DNA from: Thereva unica
Lineage: Eukaryota; Arthropoda; Insecta; Diptera; Therevidae
Length of the DNA stretch: 64,000 nucleotides
Direction: 5' to 3'
Assembly (NCBI GenBank): GCA_949987705.1
Contig: OX465281.1
Coordinates: 163,694,393-163,758,392, forward strand
The position numbers and the translations under genes were made by a program. Shown piece by piece: positions 55,900 to 64,000 of this stretch (its first letter is position 1; each line of letters starts with the position of its first letter). Below the pieces are notes generated by a model. That model saw only the letters and a list, made by a program, of their open reading frames with translations, did not search any database and had not been told where the DNA came from.

Positions 55900-58425
55900 T
55901 GTAACGGTCGCCCTACAGAAAGACATACCACCAGAATAAAACAAAGGCACTAACACCGTTGTCTACCATAAAAATTTTTTTTATGCAAGGCAAATGTAAG
56001 CTGTAAATTAAATGGCAGCCCGGCATTGTCGAAGAGTCAAGTCCTTTAAACCCAATAGCAATAATCCCGCTTCCCAAAATGCATATAAAACACCCATATA
56101 TTTATCAAATGCGACAGCCATAAATTCCCTTAACCCACGGTCAAACACACAATAAAGTGGCGAAAATCAACCTCAATACCCAACAATGCAAAGTAACTTA
56201 CACACACAACCAACCAATAAAATAGCAAACTCCAATCTCATACCCAACAATTCAATTTTAAATGCACACACAAACAAACAATAAAGCAATGTTCAATAGA
56301 ATACGCAACAAGGAATGCGGGTTAACGGGACGCGTTTTTTGCCTTCGATCGAAAAATCGCCTGATCCGGCGATTGATGGGGAATTTTTTTTTTGGATTTA
56401 GGAGTCAAGCTTCGGGATCGAGAGCGAGCGGACGAGAAGCAAGTTTTTTGGTCGTAGAAAGGTGACGAGTTTGGCGGTGTGCTTGTGATCGCGAGGATGT
56501 CAGTAGAAAAGTAGTCAGAGAAATTGTGAAAATTACCTTATTCAAATTATATGTAGATAAATTATATCAGTTCGCGACTCAATCAGCATTATAGATAGTA
56601 TTAAATGTGCTCTAAATTGTATTGATCCATCTAGTGACCGATTGTTTTGTATATTCGGGCATGTGTTGTGCGAGTCACAAGGAAATATCTCCTCCTCTCG
56701 TTTCGGGGATTAGAAAAGTGAAAATTGAGTTGTTCTACGCTCGCAGTAAATATTGAAAGAAAGCAATTAAAATGTTTCTTTAGCCCCAGAAGTGATCCAC
56801 CTCTGGCTTTCTATCACGGGAAAGTATTAATGGTGCACAGTGAAAATCTAGCGTCGTGAACAAGATTCGCAAACCCCTAGCAGTTGCCAAAAGTGTGATT
56901 TTTGGATTTCTATCGACAGAAGCGCGGGAAAATGAGTGAAGAAAAAAAATCTGTCATATTTATTTCTTAAGCCACACTCGCTTTATTAGTGTTGTTTTAT
57001 TAAAAGAAAAAGGAATTTCGCGGCGGCTTGTGCATGAACGGAAGAGTCTTGTTGATTTTAACTAACGGAATAATAAAGTTACAGTTTCCATTTTTTTTTT
57101 CGCCTTTCGGGAATCTGAATGGGCTCTCAAGCGCTGCAAGGAAGCTAGACCAACAGTGAAGCCAATATAAAAAAATAAAAAAGAAAAAAAAAAAAAAATT
57201 TAAAATTAATAAAATCCTTCTAAAATAATAACCGAATTATGAACTGCCTCTAATAAAAATAAAGTTATAAATTTTAATATAAAAATGAATAAAATCCCTT
57301 GGAAATAATAACATAATTATGAACGGCATCTAACACAAATCAAGGTTGAATTTTAATATAAAAATTAATAAAATCCTGCGAAAATAATAACCGAATTATG
57401 AACTGGCTCTAATAAAAATAAAGTTATAAATTTTAATATAAAAATGAATAAAACCCCTTGGAAATAATAGCATAAGTATGAATTGCATCTAATAAATAGA
57501 GTTAGAAATTTTAATATAAAAGTTAATAAAATCCGTTGAAAATAATGACATAACTATGATCTGCATATAATAAAAATAACATCTTGAAATTTTAATATAC
57601 AATTTATTAACTTCATTTGGAAATAATAACCTAAATTTGAACTGCATATAATAATTATAAAAACTTAAAATCGGTTGGAAATAATAAACTAAATTTGAAC
57701 TGAATATACTAATTACATAAATTTGGAGATGTTTTTATAAAATATATTAAAATCTTTTGAAAATATTAATAAACTAAGTATGAACTACCTATAATAAAAT
57801 CAATCATTTGAAACTAATATAACCTTTAATAAAATCATTTAAACATATTGAATAAATTCCCGAATTAATAAAAACGGTAACTTATGAATTTTAAATACTT
57901 AAAACCCGAGACGATGGCCGTCTAATCAAACCCGAATGTGGTGAAACCCCCAGGATGTAGGATGCCCTCAACAAGGTGAGTGCTTAACATTTATAATTTG
58001 ATTGAAATTTTGTGAACCTCCTTTAATATGGCAGTATAACCAGTGACCGTCTCTCTCCCCTAGTTTCTAGCCCCCTCTTGTTGGCCTCGGTAGGTTTGTC
58101 TCTCCGCCACTGCCGTCCCCTTTTAAATTTTCGTATGTAGGCACGAGTTTTAGTTTGTTTGAACTGTCACCCTCCGGCATCCCTGCTCCGCGAACCCCAC
58201 CCCATCCGGCGAGCTAGTTTGAGCACCGCACGTCGTGCCGACGATCGGTGCAGCGGATGTCACAATTTCGGCAATCCCCCTCGGCGGCCAAGCCTACCCA
58301 GTCACTTTCTTCTGCCCCTTTCTCCAAATTATTTTTTTTGTGTAGAACGAGTCTTGCACATCCTTAATTGAGATGTGTTTCCTTTCCTACTTCGTGCTAT
58401 GGCACACCCACTCCAGACAGTTACA
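55900..58425 (+). repeat. Gypsy-2 3' LTR
   Basis: Near-identical copy of 45408-47936; differences seen are in A and G runs and at ACCAAAAGTG/ACCAACAGTG. Confidence 0.95.
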
Positions 58426-59022
58426 AAATGTTCCATGCTGTTTCATAATTGCTGTCCGCGATCGCAAATCCCTGAATAAGTCGCGCAGCCTCACCGTTTG
58501 TACTTGCCTTCAAATAGTGCAATTTCTCAGTGTTGGACAGATTTTTCTTATTGTGTATAAGGGCCACAAAAAGATCGTCCACTCGGCATAAATTCCGGAA
58601 AAGCTTGGCAGAGAAATACGAGGGAGTTTCAACGAGGTGCTTTCTCCGGAATCAATGTTTTGATTTGGATCACGCGAACACGCTGGCACACAGCTTTCTA
58701 CGGGGGTGCTATGGATAGAATCTTCTGGCGGTGTTATCAGGTCCTCCAATTGACCTACGTGAAGAAGATACACTTCTTCTAGTTCCATGAAGATTGGTCC
58801 TGATATGTAGTCGGTTACGGCTTCAATAGGGGTTTCTGCTGCAGCCGCATCTAAAAGGGTAGTAGGGTTGCTTGCGATCTGCTCCCATAATGAAGTTACG
58901 CGAGTAAGCCGCCTTTTAAGGTACTGGGTCGTCTTTCTTGTTTTCGAGTCTTTTCCGTAATTCCTGAGGGAGGTTTGCAGATCCTCAAATAACAACTCTT
59001 GCTTTTTTACCAGTTTATCCAT
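58426..59022 (-). pseudogene. BEL-2 Gag, N-terminal part
   Basis: Starts MDKLVKKQELLFEDLQ at 59022, with RRLTRVTSLWEQI, DYISGPIFMELEEVY and LPRISLPSFSGIYAEW, the LPK..LP.FSG...EW landmark of BEL/Pao Gag (DUF1759 region). A frameshift right after AEWT sends the open frame off; the true frame continues with LSNTEKLHYLKAST and EAARLIQGF to the Gypsy-2 insertion at 58426, then resumes at 45407. The 138-bp spacing to the LTR fits a 5' leader with primer site. Confidence 0.9.
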
Positions 59023-59135
59023 GATTAGATTTAGCGATAGTTACCTATGGTAATAAATTATTTTGCAGGCCTTGATAATTGCAAGCAGGTCTCTAAGATA
59101 CGCTGTAACCACTGAGTATACCTTATTATACCGGC

Positions 59136-59156
59136 AATATTCGGCTCGAAGAACCA
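59136..59156 (-). promoter_or_regulatory. BEL-2 primer binding site
   Basis: Minus strand TGGTTCTTCGAGCCGAATAT lies three bases after the LTR end. Similar in form to the BEL-1 site at 15461-15480 (TGGTCCTTCGACCCGG). Confidence 0.75.
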
Positions 59157-59557
59157 AAATGCTGGGGGCTATGATAGCCTGACTGAGGAACTCAGTGATT
59201 ACAACAATAACTCAGAAAGAAAGACTGCTGCGTAAACTCAAGTTATTAATTTATTCCAAATTCGTTTTTTACACTAAATCTATTTTTTTTTATTTTTTTA
59301 TTTATTTATTTCAGTACCAAATTGTTTACAAGATTATAATATTGTGTTTCTTATTTAATTTGTGTTCAGACTACTTGTTCGTCTTTTTACAAACAGTGTA
59401 CCATTGCGTGTAGGTGAGTTCCTTTTGTTATGTTGTTAATTAGGCCGAGAGGAAAGGTACTAGTAAAACCTCTCTTGTAGTTTTGCGTTATGTTAAAAAA
59501 AAAAAAAAAAACTTATCCTATCTTAACCTAGGTGGTGTGGATTTTTCCACGTATTTT

Positions 59558-62215
59558 CTACTGCTGGTTAATTTTAGCCAAAAAGTTACGGTTTAGTATT
59601 TTAATTTTCTTTGCTATTAAAGTGATGTTTGCTCTTGCGTGGATTTCTCTTGTAGATGTGTGCCATGGTTTGTTCATGGCTAACTTTAAAAATTTATTTT
59701 GCGCAATTTGTAAGGATTTTATGTGCGTTTTTGCGTAGTTACTCCAAATTGGCGCAGCATAGAGGATTACTGGTTGCACAATAGCTTTGTATAAAATAAT
59801 TTTATTGTCCTGGGATAAGTGCGATTTCCTGTTGATCAATGGGTATAAAGTTAGCAGAATCTTGTGCACTTTTGATATAATTTGTTTGCTATTTTCATGG
59901 AAGGTGAGTTTTTGGTCAAGGTGGGTCCCTAGGTACTTTATGGTCTTTTTCCATTGAATTTGAGTGCCCAGGATATTGATGCACGGTGGTGGCAGGTTTT
60001 TCGCTGCTCGTTTTTTCGTGAAGAAAGTGGCTTGGGTTTTGGTTGCATTGACTTTTATTTTCCAATTGTGGTAATAGTTGCTGAGTAAGTCTAGCTGGGA
60101 TTGAAGAGTGTTGATTATTTCAGTAGGGCTATTGGAGGATGCGTATATGGCGGTGTCATCGGCGAATATTGCAAGTTTGCAGTTGGCGGTGGTGGAATAT
60201 CTGCTGTATATATAATTGTATAGGTGTGGGCTTAGGCAAGACCCTTGGGGAACTCCTGCGGGAATGATTCGGCTAGTGGACCGTTCATTGTTGACTCGAA
60301 CAGAAAATGTACGGTTTTCAAGGAAGCTTTTTAATATTTTGACAAGAACTATTGGGGTATTTAGTTTCACTAGTTTTAGTATCAGTCCTTCATGCCATAC
60401 AGAGTCGAAGGCTTTTTCGATGTCGAGAGCCAACAGTCCCGTAGACTGTTTATTGTTTATTGCCCCGTTTATGTCCTTCGTTACTCTATAAAGTTGATGA
60501 GTGGTGGAGTGGCCGGGTTTGAATCCCATTTGAAAGCTTGGTATGATGTTGCGGTCATTGGTGAAAGCTTGAAGTCTGGCTAGGATGAGCTTTTCAAAGA
60601 TTTTTCCAAGTGCGGATATTAGACTGATGGGTCTATAGCTGGATGATTCGGTTGGGTTTTTTCCGGGTTTTGGGATAGGTAACACGATTGACTCCTTCCA
60701 TTTTTGCGGGAAGTATCCTAATTGGAGGCAGGCATTAAAGATGAAAGTTATTAGCACTACTGCTTTTCTGGGAAGGTGTTTTAGCATTAGGTTGTTAAGT
60801 CCGTCTTCACCTGGTGCTTTCCTGGTTTTGATTTTACCGAGGAGAGATTTAATTTCTTTCGGTTTAATAAGTTCTGCAGCTGTAATTGCGTAAGAGACTG
60901 AGTTCAGGTAGTTTGTTGTGCCCTGTGCTTCTATGTTGATGCTGGTACTTCCTAGATGCGTCGTTAACAGGTGGGCTTTGCTGAAGTGGTTTGCTAATTC
61001 TTCAGCTTTCTCATTATCGTTAAAGATTAGGTCATTGTTGCCGTTCTTTAGAGGCGGTAATTTGCTCTTCCTTAGTTTGAGAGCCTTGTTTATTTTCCAT
61101 AGTTGACTTGCTCCCTTGCCTAGAGAGTGGAGAGTCTGATTCCATTGTTGGTTTCTTTGTTGTGAAATTTGTTGCCGGATCTTTTTGTTTGTTTTGTTGA
61201 TAATAGGCTTAATGTGAGCAAGTCTAGTTCTTTGCCAGAGCCTTCTTATATTGTTACGAAATTTTATTAATTCGTTAGTTTCTGCGTTTATTGATAGTGT
61301 GTGGCGTTGGATGGTTATTTTTGGTGTATTTTTATGGAGTGCGGTAATGATAGTTTTATTTAGTTGTGTTATCATATTGTCGATGGTGAGTTGGTTGTGT
61401 ATTGCTTTTAAATCCAGTTTATCTGTGTTTATATTGGTGCTGATATGTTGTTGGAATTTACTCCAGTTGCATTTTTTGTAGTGCGGGATTTTGATTTCGG
61501 TTTTTTCTATAGGAATTCTAGGCTGAATTGTGAATGTTACTGGCATATGAGTAGATGAGAGCTGGTTTACTGTTTGTGGCTGGGTGATGGATATCATTCC
61601 ATTAGAGAGAATTAGATCGAGCGTTGAATGTGAATGTGTGGTGTAGTAAGTTGGTTTTGTCGGTGTGTGAACTATTAGATTGGAATTGTTTAGTATTTCA
61701 AATAAGATTTTACCGGCTTTGTTACTCCTTGTGCAGTTCCAGTGGCTGTGCTTGGAGTTGAAGTCGCCGCAAATGATGGTTCTATTTTTTATTTTTGTGT
61801 AGATTAGAAGGTCGTCTTTGAAATCTTTAAGTTTGATAGCGTTGAGTCTAGTGCCAGGAAAATATGCTGAAATAATTGTTGTGTTGATTTCTGGGATGTG
61901 TATTGCTACAGTTTCTAATATTTTTGTTTTTATTTCAATTCTTTTGTGCGGTATGTCTCTGGTGATGATGATGGCCACCCCCCGACCTGTTTTATCAAGT
62001 CTGTCTGCTCTATGAGTTTTGTAGTTGCTGTGGTGTAGTGTGTCCTTGTTTTTGAGCCAGGTTTCGGTTACTAAGGCTATGTTTATTTTGTTTTTGATAA
62101 TGTGGTCAAAAAACTCTGTTTTCTTGTTATTAATGCTTTGTGCATTCCATAGTATGCATTTAAATGATAAGGTACTAGCCATACAAGAATTTGACAGCAA
62201 GTTCAGTAATGGCAT
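59558..62215 (-). CDS. Jockey ORF2: endonuclease and reverse transcriptase
   Basis: 885 codons. Residues ~20-235 are an APE-type endonuclease: CILWNAQSINNKK, LVTETWLKN, IICGDFNSKHSHWNC and LDLILSN. The last motif reads SSTHMPV where SDH is usual, so the catalytic Asp position holds Thr. The reverse transcriptase has RKAPGEDGLNN, SSYRPISLIS, LLALDIEKAFDSVWHEG, PAGVPQGSCLSPHLY and FADDTAIYASS (FADD box, usual in this clade). The C-terminal part has KTIKYLGTHLDQKLTF and PVILYAAPIWSNYA. It would nick target DNA and copy the RNA in place. A later ATG (62182) is an alternative start. Confidence 0.93.
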   Translation of the reverse strand: MPLLNLLSNSCMASTLSFKCILWNAQSINNKKTEFFDHIIKNKINIALVTETWLKNKDTLHHSNYKTHRADRLDKTGRGVAIIITRDIPHKRIEIKTKILETVAIHIPEINTTIISAYFPGTRLNAIKLKDFKDDLLIYTKIKNRTIICGDFNSKHSHWNCTRSNKAGKILFEILNNSNLIVHTPTKPTYYTTHSHSTLDLILSNGMISITQPQTVNQLSSTHMPVTFTIQPRIPIEKTEIKIPHYKKCNWSKFQQHISTNINTDKLDLKAIHNQLTIDNMITQLNKTIITALHKNTPKITIQRHTLSINAETNELIKFRNNIRRLWQRTRLAHIKPIINKTNKKIRQQISQQRNQQWNQTLHSLGKGASQLWKINKALKLRKSKLPPLKNGNNDLIFNDNEKAEELANHFSKAHLLTTHLGSTSINIEAQGTTNYLNSVSYAITAAELIKPKEIKSLLGKIKTRKAPGEDGLNNLMLKHLPRKAVVLITFIFNACLQLGYFPQKWKESIVLPIPKPGKNPTESSSYRPISLISALGKIFEKLILARLQAFTNDRNIIPSFQMGFKPGHSTTHQLYRVTKDINGAINNKQSTGLLALDIEKAFDSVWHEGLILKLVKLNTPIVLVKILKSFLENRTFSVRVNNERSTSRIIPAGVPQGSCLSPHLYNYIYSRYSTTANCKLAIFADDTAIYASSNSPTEIINTLQSQLDLLSNYYHNWKIKVNATKTQATFFTKKRAAKNLPPPCINILGTQIQWKKTIKYLGTHLDQKLTFHENSKQIISKVHKILLTLYPLINRKSHLSQDNKIILYKAIVQPVILYAAPIWSNYAKTHIKSLQIAQNKFLKLAMNKPWHTSTREIHARANITLIAKKIKILNRNFLAKINQQ

Positions 62216-63320
62216 TGAATTGGTCTTGTTTGGTTTTGCAAGAGGCTAGTTTGCTGATGAGCTCTGTTGTTATGGTTAGTAGCTGGTTTGCTGTAAATAG
62301 TGTGTTGCTGTTGCTTTCTTGCGTATTGCTTAAGAGACAATCCCTGTAGCTTAGCTTGGATGGTGGACTGGTGTTAATGACAGGCGTGCTGGAATGTCTA
62401 TTATACTGCGTATGTGTAGGGTTGCGGATGGGGAGATTGATGTTGGTGTTCTTGGATTTGCTACTTACATTTGCGTTGCGTGCTTTGTTTCTAATTTCCA
62501 TGTATTCTAGCCGTTTTGGGCAAGATGGGTCATTTGAGAGATGGTTGCGATTGCAGTTTGCACACTTAATTTCCTGGTCGTGCTGTTTAGTACAGCAGCT
62601 GTGGTGATGATTTTCGCCGCATATCATACATTTTGCTGCTAGATGGCAATGAGATGACCCGTGTCCATATTGTTGGCAGTTCCTGCATTGTGTTGGTCCT
62701 CTTCGTTTGTGCGAGTGGTAGTTCCACTTTATAATGGTGTTTAGAATGACTGGGAACGATTTCCTCAGCTCACTGAGTTTGATGGATGCATGCTTAAAAT
62801 ATATTAGGTAAATCGCGTGGTCTTCGTATGGTTTCTTGGCTACATTAAGAGTTTTAACATCCATGCATTGAAGGTTCAGTTGTAGGAGGTGATCTTTCAG
62901 AGTTTTGGTTTCCATAGAGTGTAGTCCTGTTAAGATTACTTTAATTTGCCGTTCATCCTTCCTGGCGTGGGTGAAGAACTTAACTTTCTTGTCAGTTAAG
63001 TGTTTTATCATTTTTTCATACTCGTCAATGTCCTCTAAGAACAGTTTTGTGCCTACGGACGATAGTTTGTATCTGTAGTTGGTGATATTTAAACAGTCCA
63101 ATATTGTTTTAATGGTGTTTTTGGGTAGGTCTGTGAAAGTAATTGGCGGTGCTTTGATTTTTGTGACTACTGCTGATTCGATGTCATCGTCATCTTTGTC
63201 ATTATCTGACATTAGAATGCTAAATCTATTGCCAGTGACCGCTATTTTGCCAAGTTCGACTTTGCGTTGTTTTAGTCTGTCTTTAATTAGCAATTCATCA
63301 TGGCTCCTCTTAGGGGCCAT
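62175..63320 (-). CDS. Jockey ORF1: Gag-like nucleic-acid-binding protein
   Basis: About 381 codons from MAPKRSHDEL at 63320. The frame is open up to 63428, but that start would lie 60 bases from the element's 5' end and adds a hydrophobic stretch, so I prefer 63320. The central PRE_C2HC-like part has KVKFFTHARKDERQIKVIL and VKTLNVAKKP. Three zinc knuckles follow: CRNCQQYGHGSSHC, CMICGENHHHSCC (irregular) and CANCNRNHLSNDPSC. It should bind element RNA. The end overlaps the ORF2 start. Confidence 0.92.
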   Translation of the reverse strand: MAPKRSHDELLIKDRLKQRKVELGKIAVTGNRFSILMSDNDKDDDDIESAVVTKIKAPPITFTDLPKNTIKTILDCLNITNYRYKLSSVGTKLFLEDIDEYEKMIKHLTDKKVKFFTHARKDERQIKVILTGLHSMETKTLKDHLLQLNLQCMDVKTLNVAKKPYEDHAIYLIYFKHASIKLSELRKSFPVILNTIIKWNYHSHKRRGPTQCRNCQQYGHGSSHCHLAAKCMICGENHHHSCCTKQHDQEIKCANCNRNHLSNDPSCPKRLEYMEIRNKARNANVSSKSKNTNINLPIRNPTHTQYNRHSSTPVINTSPPSKLSYRDCLLSNTQESNSNTLFTANQLLTITTELISKLASCKTKQDQFNAITELAVKFLYG

Positions 63321-63682
63321 ATAATTTGGGATGGTTGCTGAGAACTGTTGCGGTTTGTTTTGGTTTCTATCAATAACACAGATGAAAGTCAAAATCACTT
63401 TGCACAATGCACTTAAAACGGTGTACACTTATAGGTACTTGACAGCAAATTCTTGAAACTTTCACACGATCAACACGCGCGTCCGACATCTACTAATCAC
63501 TATTTCTAACTTAATCTAAATTTAATTAAAATTCAATATGTGCTCAATATTCTTGTATAAAAAAAATATATTCCGAGCTTTGATGTTCCCGCAGCTTTAT
63601 GTGGCCCCGACTTTATCGTCTCTGAAACTGGTGTGGATATTTGCTAACGTAAAATCAATAAATTTAATTAAGTTGGATTTCT

Positions 63683-63779
63683 TGCATTAGCTCAAGACGA
63701 CTAATGCAGTCGTCTGTTACATTAGCTCAGGGCGACTAATGTAAACAAGCAATTCTATTAGCTCAATACGGCTAATATA
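63683..63779. repeat. Stem-variable hairpins, second BEL-2 LTR copy
   Basis: TGCATTAG/CTAATGCA (63683-63708), TTACATTAG/CTAATGTAA (63717-63744) and TATTAG/CTAATA (63756-63777), with the loops CTCAAGACGA, CTCAGGGCGA and CTCAATACGG. The GCACATTAG hairpin of the other LTR is missing. Confidence 0.85.
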
Positions 63780-64000
63780 CTAGAAATTCGCAAACTGGGA
63801 TCACTAGCTTTTTGTAGCAATTTCTTCTACCTCAGAACGTGTAAAAGATCAAAATTGATATAAGCTTTTGGGGCAACGCACTCTTCTATTTATCGGTGGT
63901 CTGTGGAACCTGGTGGGGAGTTGCAGAGCCCTGCTGTGAGTTGTGGAACGTGTTTCTGATTGTGTTTGTGTTGTGTTATGTGATGACAATTGGCTGTCAT

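Larger units (their letters stand above)
45408..58425 (+). mobile_element. Long-LTR Ty3/gypsy element (Gypsy-2), 13 kb
   Basis: Two LTRs of about 2.53 kb (45408-47936, 55900-58425) bound intact gag and pol. AAAT flanks both sides (45404-45407, 58426-58429), and the insertion splits the BEL-2 gag exactly there. The LTRs look nearly identical apart from A-run lengths and one or two substitutions, so insertion is recent. Long leader and trailer carry duplicated hairpin modules. Very long LTRs recall the Ulysses/Osvaldo type of fly elements; that affiliation is a guess. Confidence 0.95.
59283..63487 (-). mobile_element. Jockey-clade LINE, full length (4.2 kb)
   Basis: Minus strand, 5' end at 63487 (GTCGGACGCGCGTGTTGATC) and an A-rich 3' tail at 59283-59320 (plus strand T-rich). 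ATCTA flanks both sides (59278-59282, 63488-63492). The left LTR gives the empty site (ACTAAATTTACTAATC). ORF1 and ORF2 are both open and overlap by 41 bases. A separate A17-like run lies at 59495-59511. Confidence 0.93.
26599..64000 (-). mobile_element. BEL/Pao element with nested insertions (BEL-2)
   Basis: A minus-strand BEL element whose LTR copies start TGTTGGGGG (26599) and TGCTGGGGG (59160) on the plus strand. Its parts, in transcription order, are the 5' LTR (from beyond 64000 to 59160), primer site, gag (59022-58426 then 45407-44692), protease (44676-44442 then 32052-31772), and the start of pol (to about 31383). Reverse transcriptase, RNase H and integrase are not visible. Four foreign elements split it: Jockey, a 13-kb Ty3/gypsy, a hAT and a LINE. 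The right LTR runs off the window. Confidence 0.85.
59160..64000 (-). repeat. BEL-2 5' LTR (right), split by Jockey, incomplete
   Basis: The plus strand starts TGCTGGGGGCTATGATAGCC at 59160, matches 26599 onward, breaks at 59282, and resumes at 63488 (CTACTAATCACTATTT). It runs beyond 64000. It has about 130 bp at 63787-63920 that the left LTR lacks, and lacks the second hairpin of the array. Confidence 0.88.

Noticed and set aside
55157..55956. Antisense gene in the Gypsy-2 trailer
   Set aside because: Several overlapping minus frames exist, but none has a domain, and the region is explained by duplicated leader-like sequence and LTR.

Overview
This window is eukaryotic, AT-rich, repeat-dense DNA. 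The element repertoire (BEL/Pao and Ty3/gypsy LTR elements, Jockey- and CR1-type LINEs, a Transib, hAT and PIF/Harbinger transposons, a Helentron and a ~128-bp satellite) suggests an insect, most likely a fly; that is inference. I recognise no host gene, tRNA or rRNA. Nearly everything I can identify is a transposable element, and most of them sit inside one another.

Region 1 (1-7200): a 128-bp satellite array, a 148-bp hairpin element at its edge, long noncoding stretches, an array of hairpins whose stems differ while the loop is constant (about 4296-4616), and a LINE 3' fragment. Region 2 (7197-9662): a terminal-inverted-repeat element with G-rich tracts, then a foldback Transib flanked by an exact CGCCG target duplication, then a partial Transib arm. 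Region 3 (9290-26376): two copies (A and B) of one repeat family whose right ends look like hAT termini. Copy A contains a PIF/Harbinger element (10250-16651), which contains an internally deleted BEL/Pao element (10808-16348), which contains a second Harbinger (14386-15424). Copy B keeps the empty Harbinger site, contains a 440-bp-arm foldback element with a small Harbinger in its loop, and contains a Helentron remnant (21942-25820) whose helicase gene runs into a tandem satellite. Degraded LINE pieces lie between and after the copies.

Region 4 (26599-64000): a minus-strand BEL/Pao element whose two LTRs lie at 26599-~27627 and 59160-beyond the window. It is cut by four insertions: a CR1/Jockey-type LINE (28271-31375), a hAT (32053-44433), a 13-kb Ty3/gypsy with 2.5-kb near-identical LTRs and intact gag and pol (45408-58425), and a full-length Jockey LINE placed in the LTR (59283-63487). 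The hAT itself holds a 9.3-kb Ty3/gypsy (33204-42508), which holds a 2.96-kb non-autonomous hAT (36161-39120), which carries scraps of another Ty3/gypsy and a LINE. Target duplications could be read for most of these.

The most unusual signal is structural: three unrelated places (4296-4616, the BEL LTRs, and the untranslated regions of the 13-kb Ty3/gypsy) carry repeated hairpins in which paired stem bases change together between copies while a core stays fixed. The 13-kb Ty3/gypsy and the Jockey LINE look young and nearly intact; the rest are broken. Boundaries and family names come from reading the sequence, not from database searches.
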